Assembly (NCBI RefSeq): GCF_021568695.1
Contig: NZ_JAKGTI010000001.1
Location: 1,736,001 to 1,800,000 of the forward strand
Reading direction: 5' to 3'
DNA: 64,000 nucleotides
DNA from: Maritalea mediterranea
GTDB lineage: Bacteria > Pseudomonadota > Alphaproteobacteria > Rhizobiales > Devosiaceae
The position numbers were made by a program, and so were the translations under genes. Below are positions 28,446 to 38,663 of this stretch, piece by piece. The stretch's first letter is position 1. Each line of letters begins with the position of its first letter. The notes beneath the pieces are model-generated. The model had not been told where the DNA came from. It worked only from the letters and a program-made list of their open reading frames with translations, and did not search any database.

Positions 28446-29402
28446 TTACTTTTTGGCATCCCGCGCTTTGCGCAGCTTTTCAAAATCGTCGCCTGCATGG
28501 TGCGAAGAGCGCGTCAAGGGTGAGGAAGAGACCATCAAGAAGCCCTTGGTATATGCGATCCGCTCAAATGCCTTAAACTCGTCTGGCGTGACGAAACGGT
28601 CAATTTTGTGATGCTTCTTGGTGGGCTGCAAATATTGCCCGATGGTCAAAAAGTCCACATCGGCAACCCGCAGATCATCCATCAATTGCAGCACTTCATT
28701 CCGTTCTTCACCCAAGCCAACCATGATGCCGGATTTGGTGAACATTTGCGGATCAATCTCTTTCACCTTTTGCAACAAGCGAATGGAGTGGAAATAGCGC
28801 GCCCCGGGCCGAACCGTCAGATAGTTGGACGGCACCGTCTCCAGATTATGGTTGAACACGTCTGGTTTCGCCGCCACCACAGTTTCCAACGCACCGTCTT
28901 TGCGCAAAAAGTCGGGCGTCAAAATCTCGATTGTGGTTTTTGGCGATGCCTCGCGCACGGCCTGAATCACATCCACAAAATGCTGCGCACCGCCATCTTC
29001 CAAATCGTCCCGGTCGACTGAGGTGATCACCACATGGTTTAGATCCAGCATTTTGACGGTATTGGCCACATTTTCCGGCTCTTTCGGGTCAAGCGCGGTC
29101 GGCAGGCCTGTGCGGACATTGCAAAAGGCGCAAGCACGGGTGCAGATTTCACCCATAATCATCATGGTGGCGTGCTTCTTGTCCCAACATTCGCCAATAT
29201 TGGGGCAACCCGCCTCCTCACAAACCGTGACAATAGAATTGTCTTTCACGATCTTGCGGGTCTCATTATAGCCTTTGGACCCTGGTGCCTTCACCCGAAT
29301 CCAATCCGGTTTGCGCAACACCTCATTGTCTGGTCTGTGTGCCTTTTCCGGGTGCCGCACATCGGCTTTGCCCCGTTTGGTGTTGTCCAGCAATGTAACC
29401 AT
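28446..29402 (-). CDS. lipA: Lipoyl synthase
   Basis: A 318-residue radical SAM enzyme that inserts two sulfur atoms into octanoyl groups on lipoyl domains. It has both iron-sulfur clusters: the auxiliary cluster C61, C66, C72 and the radical SAM cluster C87, C91, C94 (CTRACAFC). The C-terminal RSSHH supplies the conserved serine ligand. Placement after lpd and pdhABC is functional, since the lipoyl domains of PdhB and PdhC are its substrates. The neighbours are lpd (48 nt upstream) and ratA (8 nt downstream). Confidence 0.98.
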   Translation of the reverse strand: MVTLLDNTKRGKADVRHPEKAHRPDNEVLRKPDWIRVKAPGSKGYNETRKIVKDNSIVTVCEEAGCPNIGECWDKKHATMMIMGEICTRACAFCNVRTGLPTALDPKEPENVANTVKMLDLNHVVITSVDRDDLEDGGAQHFVDVIQAVREASPKTTIEILTPDFLRKDGALETVVAAKPDVFNHNLETVPSNYLTVRPGARYFHSIRLLQKVKEIDPQMFTKSGIMVGLGEERNEVLQLMDDLRVADVDFLTIGQYLQPTKKHHKIDRFVTPDEFKAFERIAYTKGFLMVSSSPLTRSSHHAGDDFEKLRKARDAKK

Positions 29403-29450
29403 GATAAATCCTTAAACCCGTTTGGCCTTCTTGGGACCGTTGTTCATGCC

Positions 29451-30902
29451 CTATATATTGAGGGCGCGATCATAGGCGTCAAGTACGCTCTCTTTCATCA
29501 TTTCGGACAATGTGGGATGTGGGAAGATCGTATGCATCAATTCTTCCTCGGTGGTTTCAAGGTTCATCGCCACCACAAAGCCCTGAATAAGCTCGGTTAC
29601 TTCCGCACCCACCATATGGGCGCCCAGCAACTCCCCGCTCTTGGCATCAAACACTGTTTTCACCAAACCATCAGGTTCGCCCAGCGCAATCGCCTTGCCA
29701 TTGCCCACAAAGGGGAAGCGGCCGACGCGGATTTCCCGTCCGGTCTTTTTCGCTTGTTCTTCCGTCAAACCGACAGAAGCTACCTGTGGCTCGCAATAGG
29801 TGCAGCCCGGGATTTTGTTGTCGTCCATCGGATGGACATCCATGCCGGCGATTTTTTCAACACACAGCACGCCTTCGTGCTCTGCCTTGTGGGCCAGCAT
29901 CGGTGGGCCGGCCACGTCACCAATGGCGTAAACGCCATCCACGTTGGTTTTGCAGAAGCCGTCAGTGACGATAAAGCCTTTTTCGGTCTTCACGCCCACT
30001 TCATCGAGACCAATGTTCTCAACGTTCGCTTGCACGCCCACGGCTGAAATCAGCTTCTCGGCTTCGATTTTTTCCTTGCGGCCATCCTTCAGCTCGATAT
30101 GCGCCGTTACGCCGCCTTTGCCGTTCTCAACCTTGGCCACCTTTGCTTCGGTCAAAATCTTGATTCCGCGTTTCTCAAAGCGCTTGCGGGCATGGGCAGA
30201 GATTTCTTTGTCTTCAACCGGCATGATCTGAGGCAGCAGCTCCACCACAGTCACTTCTGCGCCCATGGAAGCATAGAAGCTGGCAAACTCAATGCCGATC
30301 GCCCCAGAGCCCATCACCAACAACGATTTTGGCATTTCGTCGGGCACCAGCGCTTCGAAATAGGTCCAGATATTTTTGCCATCCGGCTCAATGCCCGGCA
30401 GAATGCGCGGCCGCGCACCGGTTGCAACGATAATATGCTTGGCTTTGTAGGTCCCGTGCGGCAATACACCTTTTGGCGCGGGCACAGCAGGTTCCATTGC
30501 CGTTTTACTGGAGGGGCCAACTTCAACTTCGCCGCCCTTTTTCAACTTGGCTTCGCCCCAGATGATGTCGATCTTGTTCTTCTTCATCAAGAAGGACACG
30601 CCATTATTCATCCGCGCCGCGATCTGGCGTGAACGCTTCACGACATCTGAAATTTCAAAATCAAACTCGGTTGCTTTAAGGCCATAGTCTTTGGCGTGGC
30701 CCATATGCGAATAAATCTCCGCACTGCGCAGCAAGGCTTTGGTCGGGATACATCCCCAGTTCGAACAAATGCCGGCCATATGCTCACGTTCAACCACGCC
30801 AACCTTCATACCAAGTTGTGACGCGCGAATAGCGGCGACATAACCGCCTGGCCCACCGCCGATAACGATCAGATCATATTGATTAGCCGTTTGATTTGCC
30901 AT
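29451..30902 (-). CDS. lpd: Dihydrolipoyl dehydrogenase (E3)
   Basis: A 483-residue FAD enzyme that reoxidises dihydrolipoyl groups of the pyruvate dehydrogenase complex with NAD+. The FAD loop is VIGGGPGGYVAAIRA near residue 14, and the redox disulfide is C46/C51 (GICSNWGCIPTK). The NAD loop VMGSGAIGIEFASF and the C-terminal catalytic FPHPTLSEMM are intact. It lies downstream of pdhABC in the same orientation, with two unrelated genes between, and before lipA. Confidence 0.97.
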   Translation of the reverse strand: MANQTANQYDLIVIGGGPGGYVAAIRASQLGMKVGVVEREHMAGICSNWGCIPTKALLRSAEIYSHMGHAKDYGLKATEFDFEISDVVKRSRQIAARMNNGVSFLMKKNKIDIIWGEAKLKKGGEVEVGPSSKTAMEPAVPAPKGVLPHGTYKAKHIIVATGARPRILPGIEPDGKNIWTYFEALVPDEMPKSLLVMGSGAIGIEFASFYASMGAEVTVVELLPQIMPVEDKEISAHARKRFEKRGIKILTEAKVAKVENGKGGVTAHIELKDGRKEKIEAEKLISAVGVQANVENIGLDEVGVKTEKGFIVTDGFCKTNVDGVYAIGDVAGPPMLAHKAEHEGVLCVEKIAGMDVHPMDDNKIPGCTYCEPQVASVGLTEEQAKKTGREIRVGRFPFVGNGKAIALGEPDGLVKTVFDAKSGELLGAHMVGAEVTELIQGFVVAMNLETTEEELMHTIFPHPTLSEMMKESVLDAYDRALNI

Positions 30903-30926
30903 GCATATTGCCTTTCATCAAAGCTC

Positions 30927-31565
30927 TTAAGAGGCCAAAATATCGCTGACCGCGGGGATCAACGCCTTGCCCAGTTTTTTTGTATTTTCTTGATCTAGGT
31001 GAAACCCGTCCATCGGATCCGGGCTCACATGTTTCGCCGCATCAAAAAAGGAAACATCATTTTCTTCCGCCACCAACCGATAGGCATCGGCATATTGACG
31101 GGACAGCGGCACCGCGCCCTGCATCACATGATTTGCAAATCTGTCGCCCCCGCGCTCAGTAAGTGGCGGCGAGACAACCAAAATTTGCGGCACTTTGTGG
31201 TTGGCTTTGTAGGGAAATGTTTTGACGATTGAAATCAAACGGCCAATCCCGGCTGCAGACCCTGCTGCGTTGCCGCAAATATGGGGCCGCATATCGTTTG
31301 TACCCAGCATCATGATCACCAGATCAAGTGGCTCATGTGTGGCCAAAACACTCGGCAGCATCTTGGCGCCATTGCGCTCTGAAGCTGCCGAATAATCGTC
31401 AAACACAGTCGTGCGGCCATTCAGGCCTTCAGCGAGCATTTGCACAGGCATTTTCAGGCCATCGGCCAAAACACTTGGCCAACGCGCCTCAAACGGATGC
31501 CGCGTCTGTGTCGCCGCATCATATCCCCATGTCAATGAATCGCCAAAGGCGAGAATGTTTTTCAT
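30927..31565 (-). CDS. SGNH/GDSL-family hydrolase (arylesterase-like)
   Basis: A 212-residue serine hydrolase. Block I is FGDSLTWG with the nucleophile S10. The oxyanion block MLGTNDM and the C-terminal catalytic DGFHLDQ are present. There is no signal peptide, so it should be cytosolic. The family hydrolyses esters and thioesters; the natural substrate is unknown. Its ATG follows the upstream stop codon with no gap (TAGATG), so it is translationally coupled to the secreted protein gene, within the pdh-lpd-lipA run. Confidence 0.88.
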   Translation of the reverse strand: MKNILAFGDSLTWGYDAATQTRHPFEARWPSVLADGLKMPVQMLAEGLNGRTTVFDDYSAASERNGAKMLPSVLATHEPLDLVIMMLGTNDMRPHICGNAAGSAAGIGRLISIVKTFPYKANHKVPQILVVSPPLTERGGDRFANHVMQGAVPLSRQYADAYRLVAEENDVSFFDAAKHVSPDPMDGFHLDQENTKKLGKALIPAVSDILAS

Positions 31566-32090
31566 CTACATACCCAATCTATCGGCGATATCTTGCAAGT
31601 CTCGTGAATGAGACCGGACGACCTTGGGTACAGCTGCACCCGCTCGTAAGTTGAATACGTTGCCCTTGGCACGATAGTAAATGTTTTTACCAAAATACTT
31701 GATCACGCCGCAAAGCCCCAATTCGCGATGGTTGGCAAAATCCATGCAAATAAGATTGCCAACTTTTTCATCTTTGGCTTTGCCGATCCACCATTTGCCA
31801 GCGTGTACCTTCTCTTCTCTTTTCGCCCAAACCAAAATTTTGCCGTTTGGAGCAAAGTAGGCCACTACGGTGCCACCAAAGGGGAAAGCATCTTTGCCTC
31901 GTCGTGCTGTACCCTTCATGCGTTTAAACGTAAATGTGTGATTGGAAATCTCTCCAAACGCGGATTTGGGGTCAGCATAACTGATTTCACGAGTTTCCCT
32001 TGAGGAAACCCGTTCAGCATTAATGTCTTTTGCTGCTGCCGAAAATGGCAGCAGCGCTATTGCAAAAAATATAATTAAAAAGCGTTTCAT
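31566..32090 (-). CDS. Secreted protein of unknown function, DUF995-like
   Basis: A 174-residue protein with a Sec signal peptide (residues 1-20, ending FSAAAKD). The mature part has a beta-rich pattern, SNHTFTFKRMKG, FGGTVVAYFAPNGKILVW, GKWWIGK and CMDFANH, with Cys residues CMDF and LCGV that could pair. This recalls DUF995-type periplasmic proteins of Rhizobiales, but the match is from memory. It is directly coupled to the GDSL hydrolase gene, and follows pdhC after 21 nt. Confidence 0.65.
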   Translation of the reverse strand: MKRFLIIFFAIALLPFSAAAKDINAERVSSRETREISYADPKSAFGEISNHTFTFKRMKGTARRGKDAFPFGGTVVAYFAPNGKILVWAKREEKVHAGKWWIGKAKDEKVGNLICMDFANHRELGLCGVIKYFGKNIYYRAKGNVFNLRAGAAVPKVVRSHSRDLQDIADRLGM

Positions 32091-32111
32091 AAATCCTCTG
32101 AATAATTGCTT

Positions 32112-33470
32112 TTAGGCCAACATCATCACCGGATTTTCAATCAACGATTTGAACACGCCCAGCACTTCTGCCCCTAGCGCCCCGTCAACTGACCGGTGGT
32201 CACAAGACAAGGTCACCGTCATAAAGTTGCCAACGGTAATCTCGCCATTTTCCACAACGACCCGTTCTTCGCCCGCGCCGATGGCCAAAATGGTGCCATG
32301 TGGTGGGTTGATCACAGCGGAAAAATGCTTAATGCCGAACATGCCCAAATTGGAAACCGCTGTGGAGCCGCCTTGATATTCATGCGGGGCCAGCTTTTTC
32401 GATTTGGCACGTTTGGCAAAATCCTTCACTTCTTCAGAAATCTGCCGCAAGCTCTTTTGTTCAGCCTTCTTCACCACAGGGGTGAACAAGCCGCCAGGCA
32501 CCGCCACGGCAACCGCCACATCAGAATGGTGGTGCAACAGCGTGCTTTCGCCAGCCCAAGTGGCATTCGCGGTTGGGATTTGCTGCAAGGCAATCGCCCA
32601 GGCCTTCACGATAAAATCATTCACAGAAAGCTTATATTCCGGCTTGCCGTTCTCATCCTTCTTGGCTTGCGCATTAATATTGGCGCGGGCTTCCAAAAGA
32701 TTGTCCAGCTTGCAGTCCATGTTCAAATAGAAGTGCGGCACAGTCTGCTTTGCTTCTGTCAAACGGGCAGCAATGGTCTTGCGCATGCCATCATTCGGCA
32801 CCGCATCATAAGTGCCGTCTTCATAAAGCGCAGTCACCTGCGCGTCTGACATGCCGGTGGCCAATTTGGCCCCCTGCTGGGCGGCGGCTGGTGCGGCTTG
32901 CTGCGGCACGCCTTCTTCCAAGGCTTTTTCGATATCCCGCTTCACGACCCGACCTTTTGGGCCTGATCCGCTCAATGCGCTGATATCAATGCTGTTTTCT
33001 TTCGCGAGGCGACGGGCAAGCGGCGAGGCAAACTGACGATTGCCGTCTTTTTTCGGCGCAGGTGCCTTCTCGGCTTTAGGCTCAGGCTTTGTCTCTTCCT
33101 TCGGCGCAGGTTTCTCGTCAGCCTTGGCCTCAGATTTTTCCGCAGACTTCTCTTCGGACTTCGCCTTTTCCTTCTTTTCCGAAGGCGCATCGGCACCAAC
33201 ATCAGAAGGAATATCGTCAGCGCTTTCGCCTTCTTCCAGCAACACTGCAATCACGCTATTGACCTTGACGTTTTGAGCGCCTTCCTCAACGAGGATCTTG
33301 CCCACAGTCCCTTCGTCAATGCTTTCCACTTCCATGGTCGCCTTGTCGGTCTCTATTTCAGCGATCACATCGCCTGCTGCGACGCTATCGCCTTCCTTGA
33401 CCATCCATTTCGCCAAATTGCCCTCTTCCATGGTGGGCGAAAGTGCGGGCATCGTAATATTGATTGTCAT
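32112..33470 (-). CDS. pdhC: Pyruvate dehydrogenase E2, dihydrolipoamide acetyltransferase
   Basis: The 452-residue core subunit of the pyruvate dehydrogenase complex, transferring acetyl groups to CoA. The lipoyl domain is residues 1-80 with the lipoylated K43 in [10 protein letters not shown]. An Ala/Lys/Glu/Pro-rich flexible linker follows (about 88-140), then the E1/E3-binding domain ([12 protein letters not shown]...[10 protein letters not shown], about 147-185) and the catalytic domain, with [11 protein letters not shown] near the C terminus providing His and Asp. It has one lipoyl domain; a second, almost identical one is on PdhB. The gap to pdhB is 13 nt. Confidence 0.97.
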   Translation of the reverse strand: MTINITMPALSPTMEEGNLAKWMVKEGDSVAAGDVIAEIETDKATMEVESIDEGTVGKILVEEGAQNVKVNSVIAVLLEEGESADDIPSDVGADAPSEKKEKAKSEEKSAEKSEAKADEKPAPKEETKPEPKAEKAPAPKKDGNRQFASPLARRLAKENSIDISALSGSGPKGRVVKRDIEKALEEGVPQQAAPAAAQQGAKLATGMSDAQVTALYEDGTYDAVPNDGMRKTIAARLTEAKQTVPHFYLNMDCKLDNLLEARANINAQAKKDENGKPEYKLSVNDFIVKAWAIALQQIPTANATWAGESTLLHHHSDVAVAVAVPGGLFTPVVKKAEQKSLRQISEEVKDFAKRAKSKKLAPHEYQGGSTAVSNLGMFGIKHFSAVINPPHGTILAIGAGEERVVVENGEITVGNFMTVTLSCDHRSVDGALGAEVLGVFKSLIENPVMMLA

Positions 33471-33483
33471 CCCTGATTACTCC

Positions 33484-34929
33484 CTAAATCTGGCGATACG
33501 TTACGGCGTTTACGGCTTCGATCACTTCTTTGGTCGACGGCAAAGCCAACTTTTCCAAGTTCGCCGCATATGGAAGGGGCACGTCTTTACCCGTCACGCG
33601 GGCAACTGGCGCATCCAGATAATCAAACGCCTCATCCATCAAACGTGCCGCAATATCGGAGCCGATTGACCCTTGCGGCCAGCCTTCTTCCACGGTCACA
33701 CAGCGACCGGTCTTCTTGACTGATTCCACGATGGTCGGCATATCCAGTGGCCGCAAAGTGCGCAAATCGATCAGCTCAACGTCAATACCTGATTCCACCA
33801 GTTTTTCCGTGGCTTCCGTGGCATAACGCATGCCCATTGAATGCGACACAAGCGTGACATCTGCGCCCTTGCGCACAACTTTGGCTTTGCCCAAGGGCAC
33901 CGTCCAGTCGTCCAGCTTCGGCACATCAAATGATTGGCCGTACAACAATTCGTTTTCGAGGAACACGACCGGGTTGGGATTGCGGATTGCTGACTTCAGC
34001 AAACCTTTCGCATCTGCCGCCGTGTAGGGTGACACCACAATCAGTCCAGGGACGTGGGCATACCACGCAGAAAAGTCTTGGCTGTGCTGCGCGCCAACCC
34101 GTGCGGCCGGGCCATTCGGGCCGCGGAACACGATCGGTGAGCTCATTTGACCACCAGACATATAACGGGTTTTCGCCGCTGAGTTGATGATCTGGTCAAT
34201 GGCCTGCATGGCGAAGTTGAAGGTCATAAACTCAACAATCGGCTTCAGCCCGGCAAATGCCGCACCCACGCCCAAACCGGCAAAGCCATGCTCGGTGATC
34301 GGGGTATCGACAACCCGCTTGGCGCCAAATTCCTGCAGCAAGCCTTGAGTGACCTTGTAGGCGCCTTGATATTCGGCAACTTCCTCACCCATCACAAACA
34401 CATCGCCATCGGCGCGCATTTCTTCGGCCATGGCATCGCGCAGCGCTTCGCGCACGCTGGTGGAGACCATTTCTGTGCCCTCTGGCACTTCCATATCTTC
34501 TTCAGCATTGAAAGCTGGCTGAGCAGGAACAGAAGGTTTTTCTTCTTCGCTCGGGCCAGACTCTTCAGAATCCTTTTGCTCTTGCGCCGCTTCACCATCA
34601 TCGGATTTTTCTGCTGACGCGTCGTCGCTGCTTTGCTCTTGGGATTTAGACTGTGAGGCGTCTGAATCAATATCGTCAGCGCTTTCGCCTTCTTCCAACA
34701 ACACTGCAATCACACTGTTGACTTTGACGTTCTGCGTGCCCTCTTCAACAACGATTTTGCCGATCGTCCCCTCGTCAACAGCTTCCACTTCCATGGTGGC
34801 TTTATCGGTTTCGATTTCGGCAATCACATCGCCGGCCGCAACCTCATCGCCTTCCTTCACCAACCATTTGGACAAAGTGCCCTCTTCCATCGTCGGCGAC
34901 AATGCAGGCATCGTAATTTCTACTGGCAT
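33484..34929 (-). CDS. pdhB: Pyruvate dehydrogenase E1 beta subunit with N-terminal lipoyl domain
   Basis: A 481-residue E1 beta subunit. Residues 1-80 are an extra lipoyl domain with the same [10 protein letters not shown] lysine site as PdhC, followed by an acidic Ser/Glu/Asp linker (about 92-135). The E1 beta catalytic part then runs from about residue 155 ([14 protein letters not shown]) through [14 protein letters not shown] and [15 protein letters not shown]. The lipoyl-E1 beta fusion is known from alphaproteobacteria and is not an error. It pairs with PdhA in the thiamine-diphosphate-dependent decarboxylation of pyruvate. Confidence 0.97.
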   Translation of the reverse strand: MPVEITMPALSPTMEEGTLSKWLVKEGDEVAAGDVIAEIETDKATMEVEAVDEGTIGKIVVEEGTQNVKVNSVIAVLLEEGESADDIDSDASQSKSQEQSSDDASAEKSDDGEAAQEQKDSEESGPSEEEKPSVPAQPAFNAEEDMEVPEGTEMVSTSVREALRDAMAEEMRADGDVFVMGEEVAEYQGAYKVTQGLLQEFGAKRVVDTPITEHGFAGLGVGAAFAGLKPIVEFMTFNFAMQAIDQIINSAAKTRYMSGGQMSSPIVFRGPNGPAARVGAQHSQDFSAWYAHVPGLIVVSPYTAADAKGLLKSAIRNPNPVVFLENELLYGQSFDVPKLDDWTVPLGKAKVVRKGADVTLVSHSMGMRYATEATEKLVESGIDVELIDLRTLRPLDMPTIVESVKKTGRCVTVEEGWPQGSIGSDIAARLMDEAFDYLDAPVARVTGKDVPLPYAANLEKLALPSTKEVIEAVNAVTYRQI

Positions 34930-34953
34930 CTAAATTCTCCTGATCTCGCTGAC

Positions 34954-35973
34954 TTAAACTTCTACGGTGATATCGGTGTAGAGCTCATCTGGATCGGGCT
35001 CTGGATCATTGGTGGCAAAGTCGGCTGCTTCAGACACAACAGCACGGACATCTTTATCGATGCTTTTCAGCTCGTCTTCTGTTGCCCAGTCATTTTCGAG
35101 CAAACGGGCCTTCACTTGCTCAATCGGATCACGCTCTGTGCGCATGGATTGCACTTCATCCTTGGAGCGATATTTCGCCGGGTCAGACATAGAGTGGCCG
35201 CGATAGCGATAGGTCAGCATTTCGAGGATATAGGGGCCTTTGCCGTCACGCGCATGCTTGATGGCGCGTTCGGCAGCGTCGCGCACCATGCGCACATCCA
35301 TGCCATCTACCTGTTCGCCGGGAATGTCGAATGACGCACCGCGCTGAGACAGGTCAGTGGTTGCGGCAGAGCGCTCCAAGCTGGTGCCCATAGCATATTT
35401 GTTGTTCTCAATAATATAAACGACCGGCAGGCTCCAAAGCTTCGCCATATTGAAGCTCTCATAAACCTGCCCCTGGTTGGCCGCGCCATCGCCCAAATAG
35501 GTCAGGCTCACATTGTCTTCTTCTTTATATTTCGCTGCAAAGGCCAACCCAGTACCCAAACTCACCTGTGCACCCACAATGCCATTGCCGCCATAAAAGC
35601 GCTCCTCACTGGAGAACATGTGCATCGAGCCGCCCTTGCCTCTGGACAAGCCGCCCTTACGCCCGGTCAATTCGGCCATCACGGCTTTCGGTTCAAGTCC
35701 CACAATCAACATATGGCCGTGATCACGATAGCCGGTGATCGAGTAGTCGCCTTTTTTTGAGGCCATGTGCACTCCGGTCACAACAGCTTCTTGACCGATA
35801 TAGAGGTGACAGAAACCGCCAATCAGCCCCATCCCGTACATTTGACCCGCTTTTTCTTCAAAGCGCCTGATCAAAAGCATCTCTTTATAAGCGTGCAGTT
35901 CTTCTTCCTTGGTGAACGCGGGCATATTGGCCTTTGTGCTCGACTTGGCCGCCGCATCGGTCTTTTTAGGCAT
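34954..35973 (-). CDS. pdhA: Pyruvate dehydrogenase E1 alpha subunit
   Basis: A 339-residue thiamine-diphosphate enzyme subunit. The thiamine motif is LGDGAANQGQVYESFNMA with the Mg ligand in ENNKYAMGTS. The phosphorylation-loop-like segment YRYRGHSMSDPAKYRSKDE is present, although bacteria rarely use it for regulation. The start is ATG 35973, with GGAG 6 nt ahead; the in-frame ATG at 35985 has a weaker site and would add MEIS. It is the first gene of pdhA-pdhB-pdhC. The 170 bp upstream should hold the promoter. Confidence 0.96.
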   Translation of the reverse strand: MPKKTDAAAKSSTKANMPAFTKEEELHAYKEMLLIRRFEEKAGQMYGMGLIGGFCHLYIGQEAVVTGVHMASKKGDYSITGYRDHGHMLIVGLEPKAVMAELTGRKGGLSRGKGGSMHMFSSEERFYGGNGIVGAQVSLGTGLAFAAKYKEEDNVSLTYLGDGAANQGQVYESFNMAKLWSLPVVYIIENNKYAMGTSLERSAATTDLSQRGASFDIPGEQVDGMDVRMVRDAAERAIKHARDGKGPYILEMLTYRYRGHSMSDPAKYRSKDEVQSMRTERDPIEQVKARLLENDWATEDELKSIDKDVRAVVSEAADFATNDPEPDPDELYTDITVEV

Positions 35974-36102
35974 AGAAATCTCCATTTGGACCCGATTGTT
36001 CCGTCATTGAGACGTATTCTAGTTGGGGTGATACACAAAACAAAGCATTCAGAAACAAGCAAAAACTCAATCAAGCTATTGTTTTGTTTGGAATAATTGA
36101 TC

Positions 36103-36121
36103 TTAACTGATTTCAGGTTAA
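36103..36121. promoter_or_regulatory. Near-palindromic site upstream of pdhA
   Basis: TTAACTGA and TCAGGTTAA form an inverted repeat with one extra G, around a TT spacer, about 130 bp before the pdhA start. The surrounding region is strongly AT-rich. It could be an operator for the pyruvate dehydrogenase operon; the half-site GTTAA also resembles part of a CtrA site, but the spacing does not fit. Confidence 0.25.
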
Positions 36122-36145
36122 AAACAAATATTAACTCGAAATAAG

Positions 36146-36463
36146 TTATTCTTTTTCTATCGCGATCAATATATCATCGGGGTTGCTCCATCCCAGAAGC
36201 CCCCGTGCCCGCTCGCTTAGCATATCAGGATCGAGCCGATCGGCAACCAGCAAAGAGTTGCGATTTTTAGCGCGTTCAATTTGAGCCTCAAGCGCCTCAT
36301 TTTGCGCCATCAGCGTCGCCTTGCGTTCAACCAGCTGTTTTTGGGATTCAACGCCATATTGCCCATTGAGCGCGTGATGCGCCAAATATCCCTGAAAAGC
36401 CAGCAAGGCTGCCGTGATCAGCAATTTATTGGCGATGGAAGGTTTTTTAAGGCGGGTGGGCAT
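36146..36463 (-). CDS. Septum formation initiator FtsB/DivIC-like
   Basis: A 105-residue bitopic membrane protein of cell division. A short basic cytosolic N terminus leads into one membrane helix (about residues 13-31), then a coiled coil (about 35-65, VERKATLMAQNEALEAQIERAK) and a C-terminal periplasmic part with the family signature MLSERARGLLGWS. It links the FtsL/FtsQ subcomplex to septal cell-wall synthesis. It lies between eno and pdhA on the same strand, the usual alphaproteobacterial position. Confidence 0.9.
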   Translation of the reverse strand: MPTRLKKPSIANKLLITAALLAFQGYLAHHALNGQYGVESQKQLVERKATLMAQNEALEAQIERAKNRNSLLVADRLDPDMLSERARGLLGWSNPDDILIAIEKE

Positions 36464-36531
36464 ATCAACCTTTAATGACGCAAAACTAAACTGGCTGGAC
36501 TATACCAAACAAGCCGTTAACGCCTTCTTTC

Positions 36532-36563
36532 AAAAACATAAAGAGCGCCCAAAAGGACGCTCC
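36532..36563 (-). terminator. Intrinsic terminator after eno
   Basis: On the minus strand, GAGCGTCC and GGGCGCTC pair (one mismatch) around a TTTT loop and are followed by TTTATGTTTTTG. It lies 25-57 nt after the eno stop, and separates eno from ftsB. Confidence 0.7.
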
Positions 36564-36588
36564 TTCAAACTTTGAAGTCAAAAGCAAA

Positions 36589-37899
<1,311 letters not shown>

Positions 37900-37961
37900 T
37901 TAGCGCTAATTCATCACAATGCAAAGTCTGTTTCACTTGAGTGTGGTCCTGAATTGCGAAA

Positions 37962-37982
37962 GGCGGCGCAATTTGCGCCGCC
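37962..37982 (-). terminator. Hairpin terminator after the rhodanese gene
   Basis: GGCGGCGCA (37962-37970) and TGCGCCGCC (37974-37982) form a perfect 9-bp stem with a 3-base loop, 20 nt after the rhodanese stop codon. On the minus strand it is followed by TTTCGC, a short T-tract. Confidence 0.65.
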
Positions 37983-38002
37983 CAATTCATGAGATTTTCG
38001 GC

Positions 38003-38383
38003 TTATTGACCGCCCTCAACCGGACCGCCAGCTTCCTTCCAGTCTTTGAAGCCGCCGATATTGGTCACTGATTTATATCCCATTTCTTTGAGCGTTTTAC
38101 CAGCCAATGCCGCTTGGCCGCCGGCGCCGCACAACAGATAAAGGTTGGTATCCTTTGTTAAGCGCGAGTCGTAAAATGGGGTGTCGGGATCGGCTGCAAA
38201 TTCAATAAACCCCCTTGGAATGCGCAACGCTCCCTCAACTGTACCGCTTTTTTCGATCTCTGCGCTGTCGCGTACATCGATAAAAACACTTTCAGGCTGG
38301 CCGTGCTGCGCCTTGGCTTGCTCCACATCGATACGTTCAACCACCTTACTCGCTTCGTCCAAATAGTCTTTCGCGGTTTTCAT
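38003..38383 (-). CDS. Rhodanese-like sulfurtransferase domain protein
   Basis: A 126-residue single rhodanese domain. The CH2A-like region FIDVRDSAEIEKSGTVEGALRIPRG is clear, and the likely active-site loop begins at C85 (LLCGAGGQAALAGKTL). Such proteins move sulfane sulfur or act in thiol metabolism or signalling; the acceptor is unknown. No signal peptide. It is bounded by terminators on both sides (37962-37982 and 38452-38475), so it appears to be a single-gene unit. Confidence 0.88.
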   Translation of the reverse strand: MKTAKDYLDEASKVVERIDVEQAKAQHGQPESVFIDVRDSAEIEKSGTVEGALRIPRGFIEFAADPDTPFYDSRLTKDTNLYLLCGAGGQAALAGKTLKEMGYKSVTNIGGFKDWKEAGGPVEGGQ

Positions 38384-38451
38384 AAAACCCTCTCCTCATT
38401 GAAATCTACATTGTCAGAACGGTTGAGACCCCAGTTTGGTTTCAATCCAAT

Positions 38452-38475
38452 AAAAAAGGCCGCATGGTGCGGCCT
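38452..38475 (-). terminator. Intrinsic terminator after the DUF4169 gene
   Basis: On the minus strand AGGCCGCA and TGCGGCCT pair perfectly (8 bp) around a 3-base loop, followed by TTTTTTATTGG. The stem begins within the stop codon of the DUF4169 gene. It ends the secG/pyrG/DUF4169 direction of transcription. Confidence 0.88.
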
Positions 38476-38656
38476 AATCGTCCTTATTCAGCTTTTGTTG
38501 ATCCAGCTTCTTTTGTGAAAGCCTTTTCTGCGCTTCGTGCAGCTTTTTAAGGGCTTTTGTTTGCCCATGTTTGTGGCGATTGGCAGAGGCGAGTTTTTCT
38601 TTTTCTTCTCGCTGTTTGTTCTTGCGGGCCTGCCGCAAATTCACAATCTCTGCCAT
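38474..38656 (-). CDS. DUF4169 family small basic protein
   Basis: A 60-residue, highly charged helical protein, MAEIVNLRQARKNKQR... with a Lys/Gln-rich second half. The start and the NLRQARK motif match the DUF4169 family, which is common in alphaproteobacteria and has no known function. The charge pattern suggests nucleic-acid or ribosome binding, which is inference. It starts 7 nt after pyrG and ends in a terminator that overlaps its stop codon. Confidence 0.85.
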   Translation of the reverse strand: MAEIVNLRQARKNKQREEKEKLASANRHKHGQTKALKKLHEAQKRLSQKKLDQQKLNKDD

Positions 38657-38663
38657 AGTTCAC

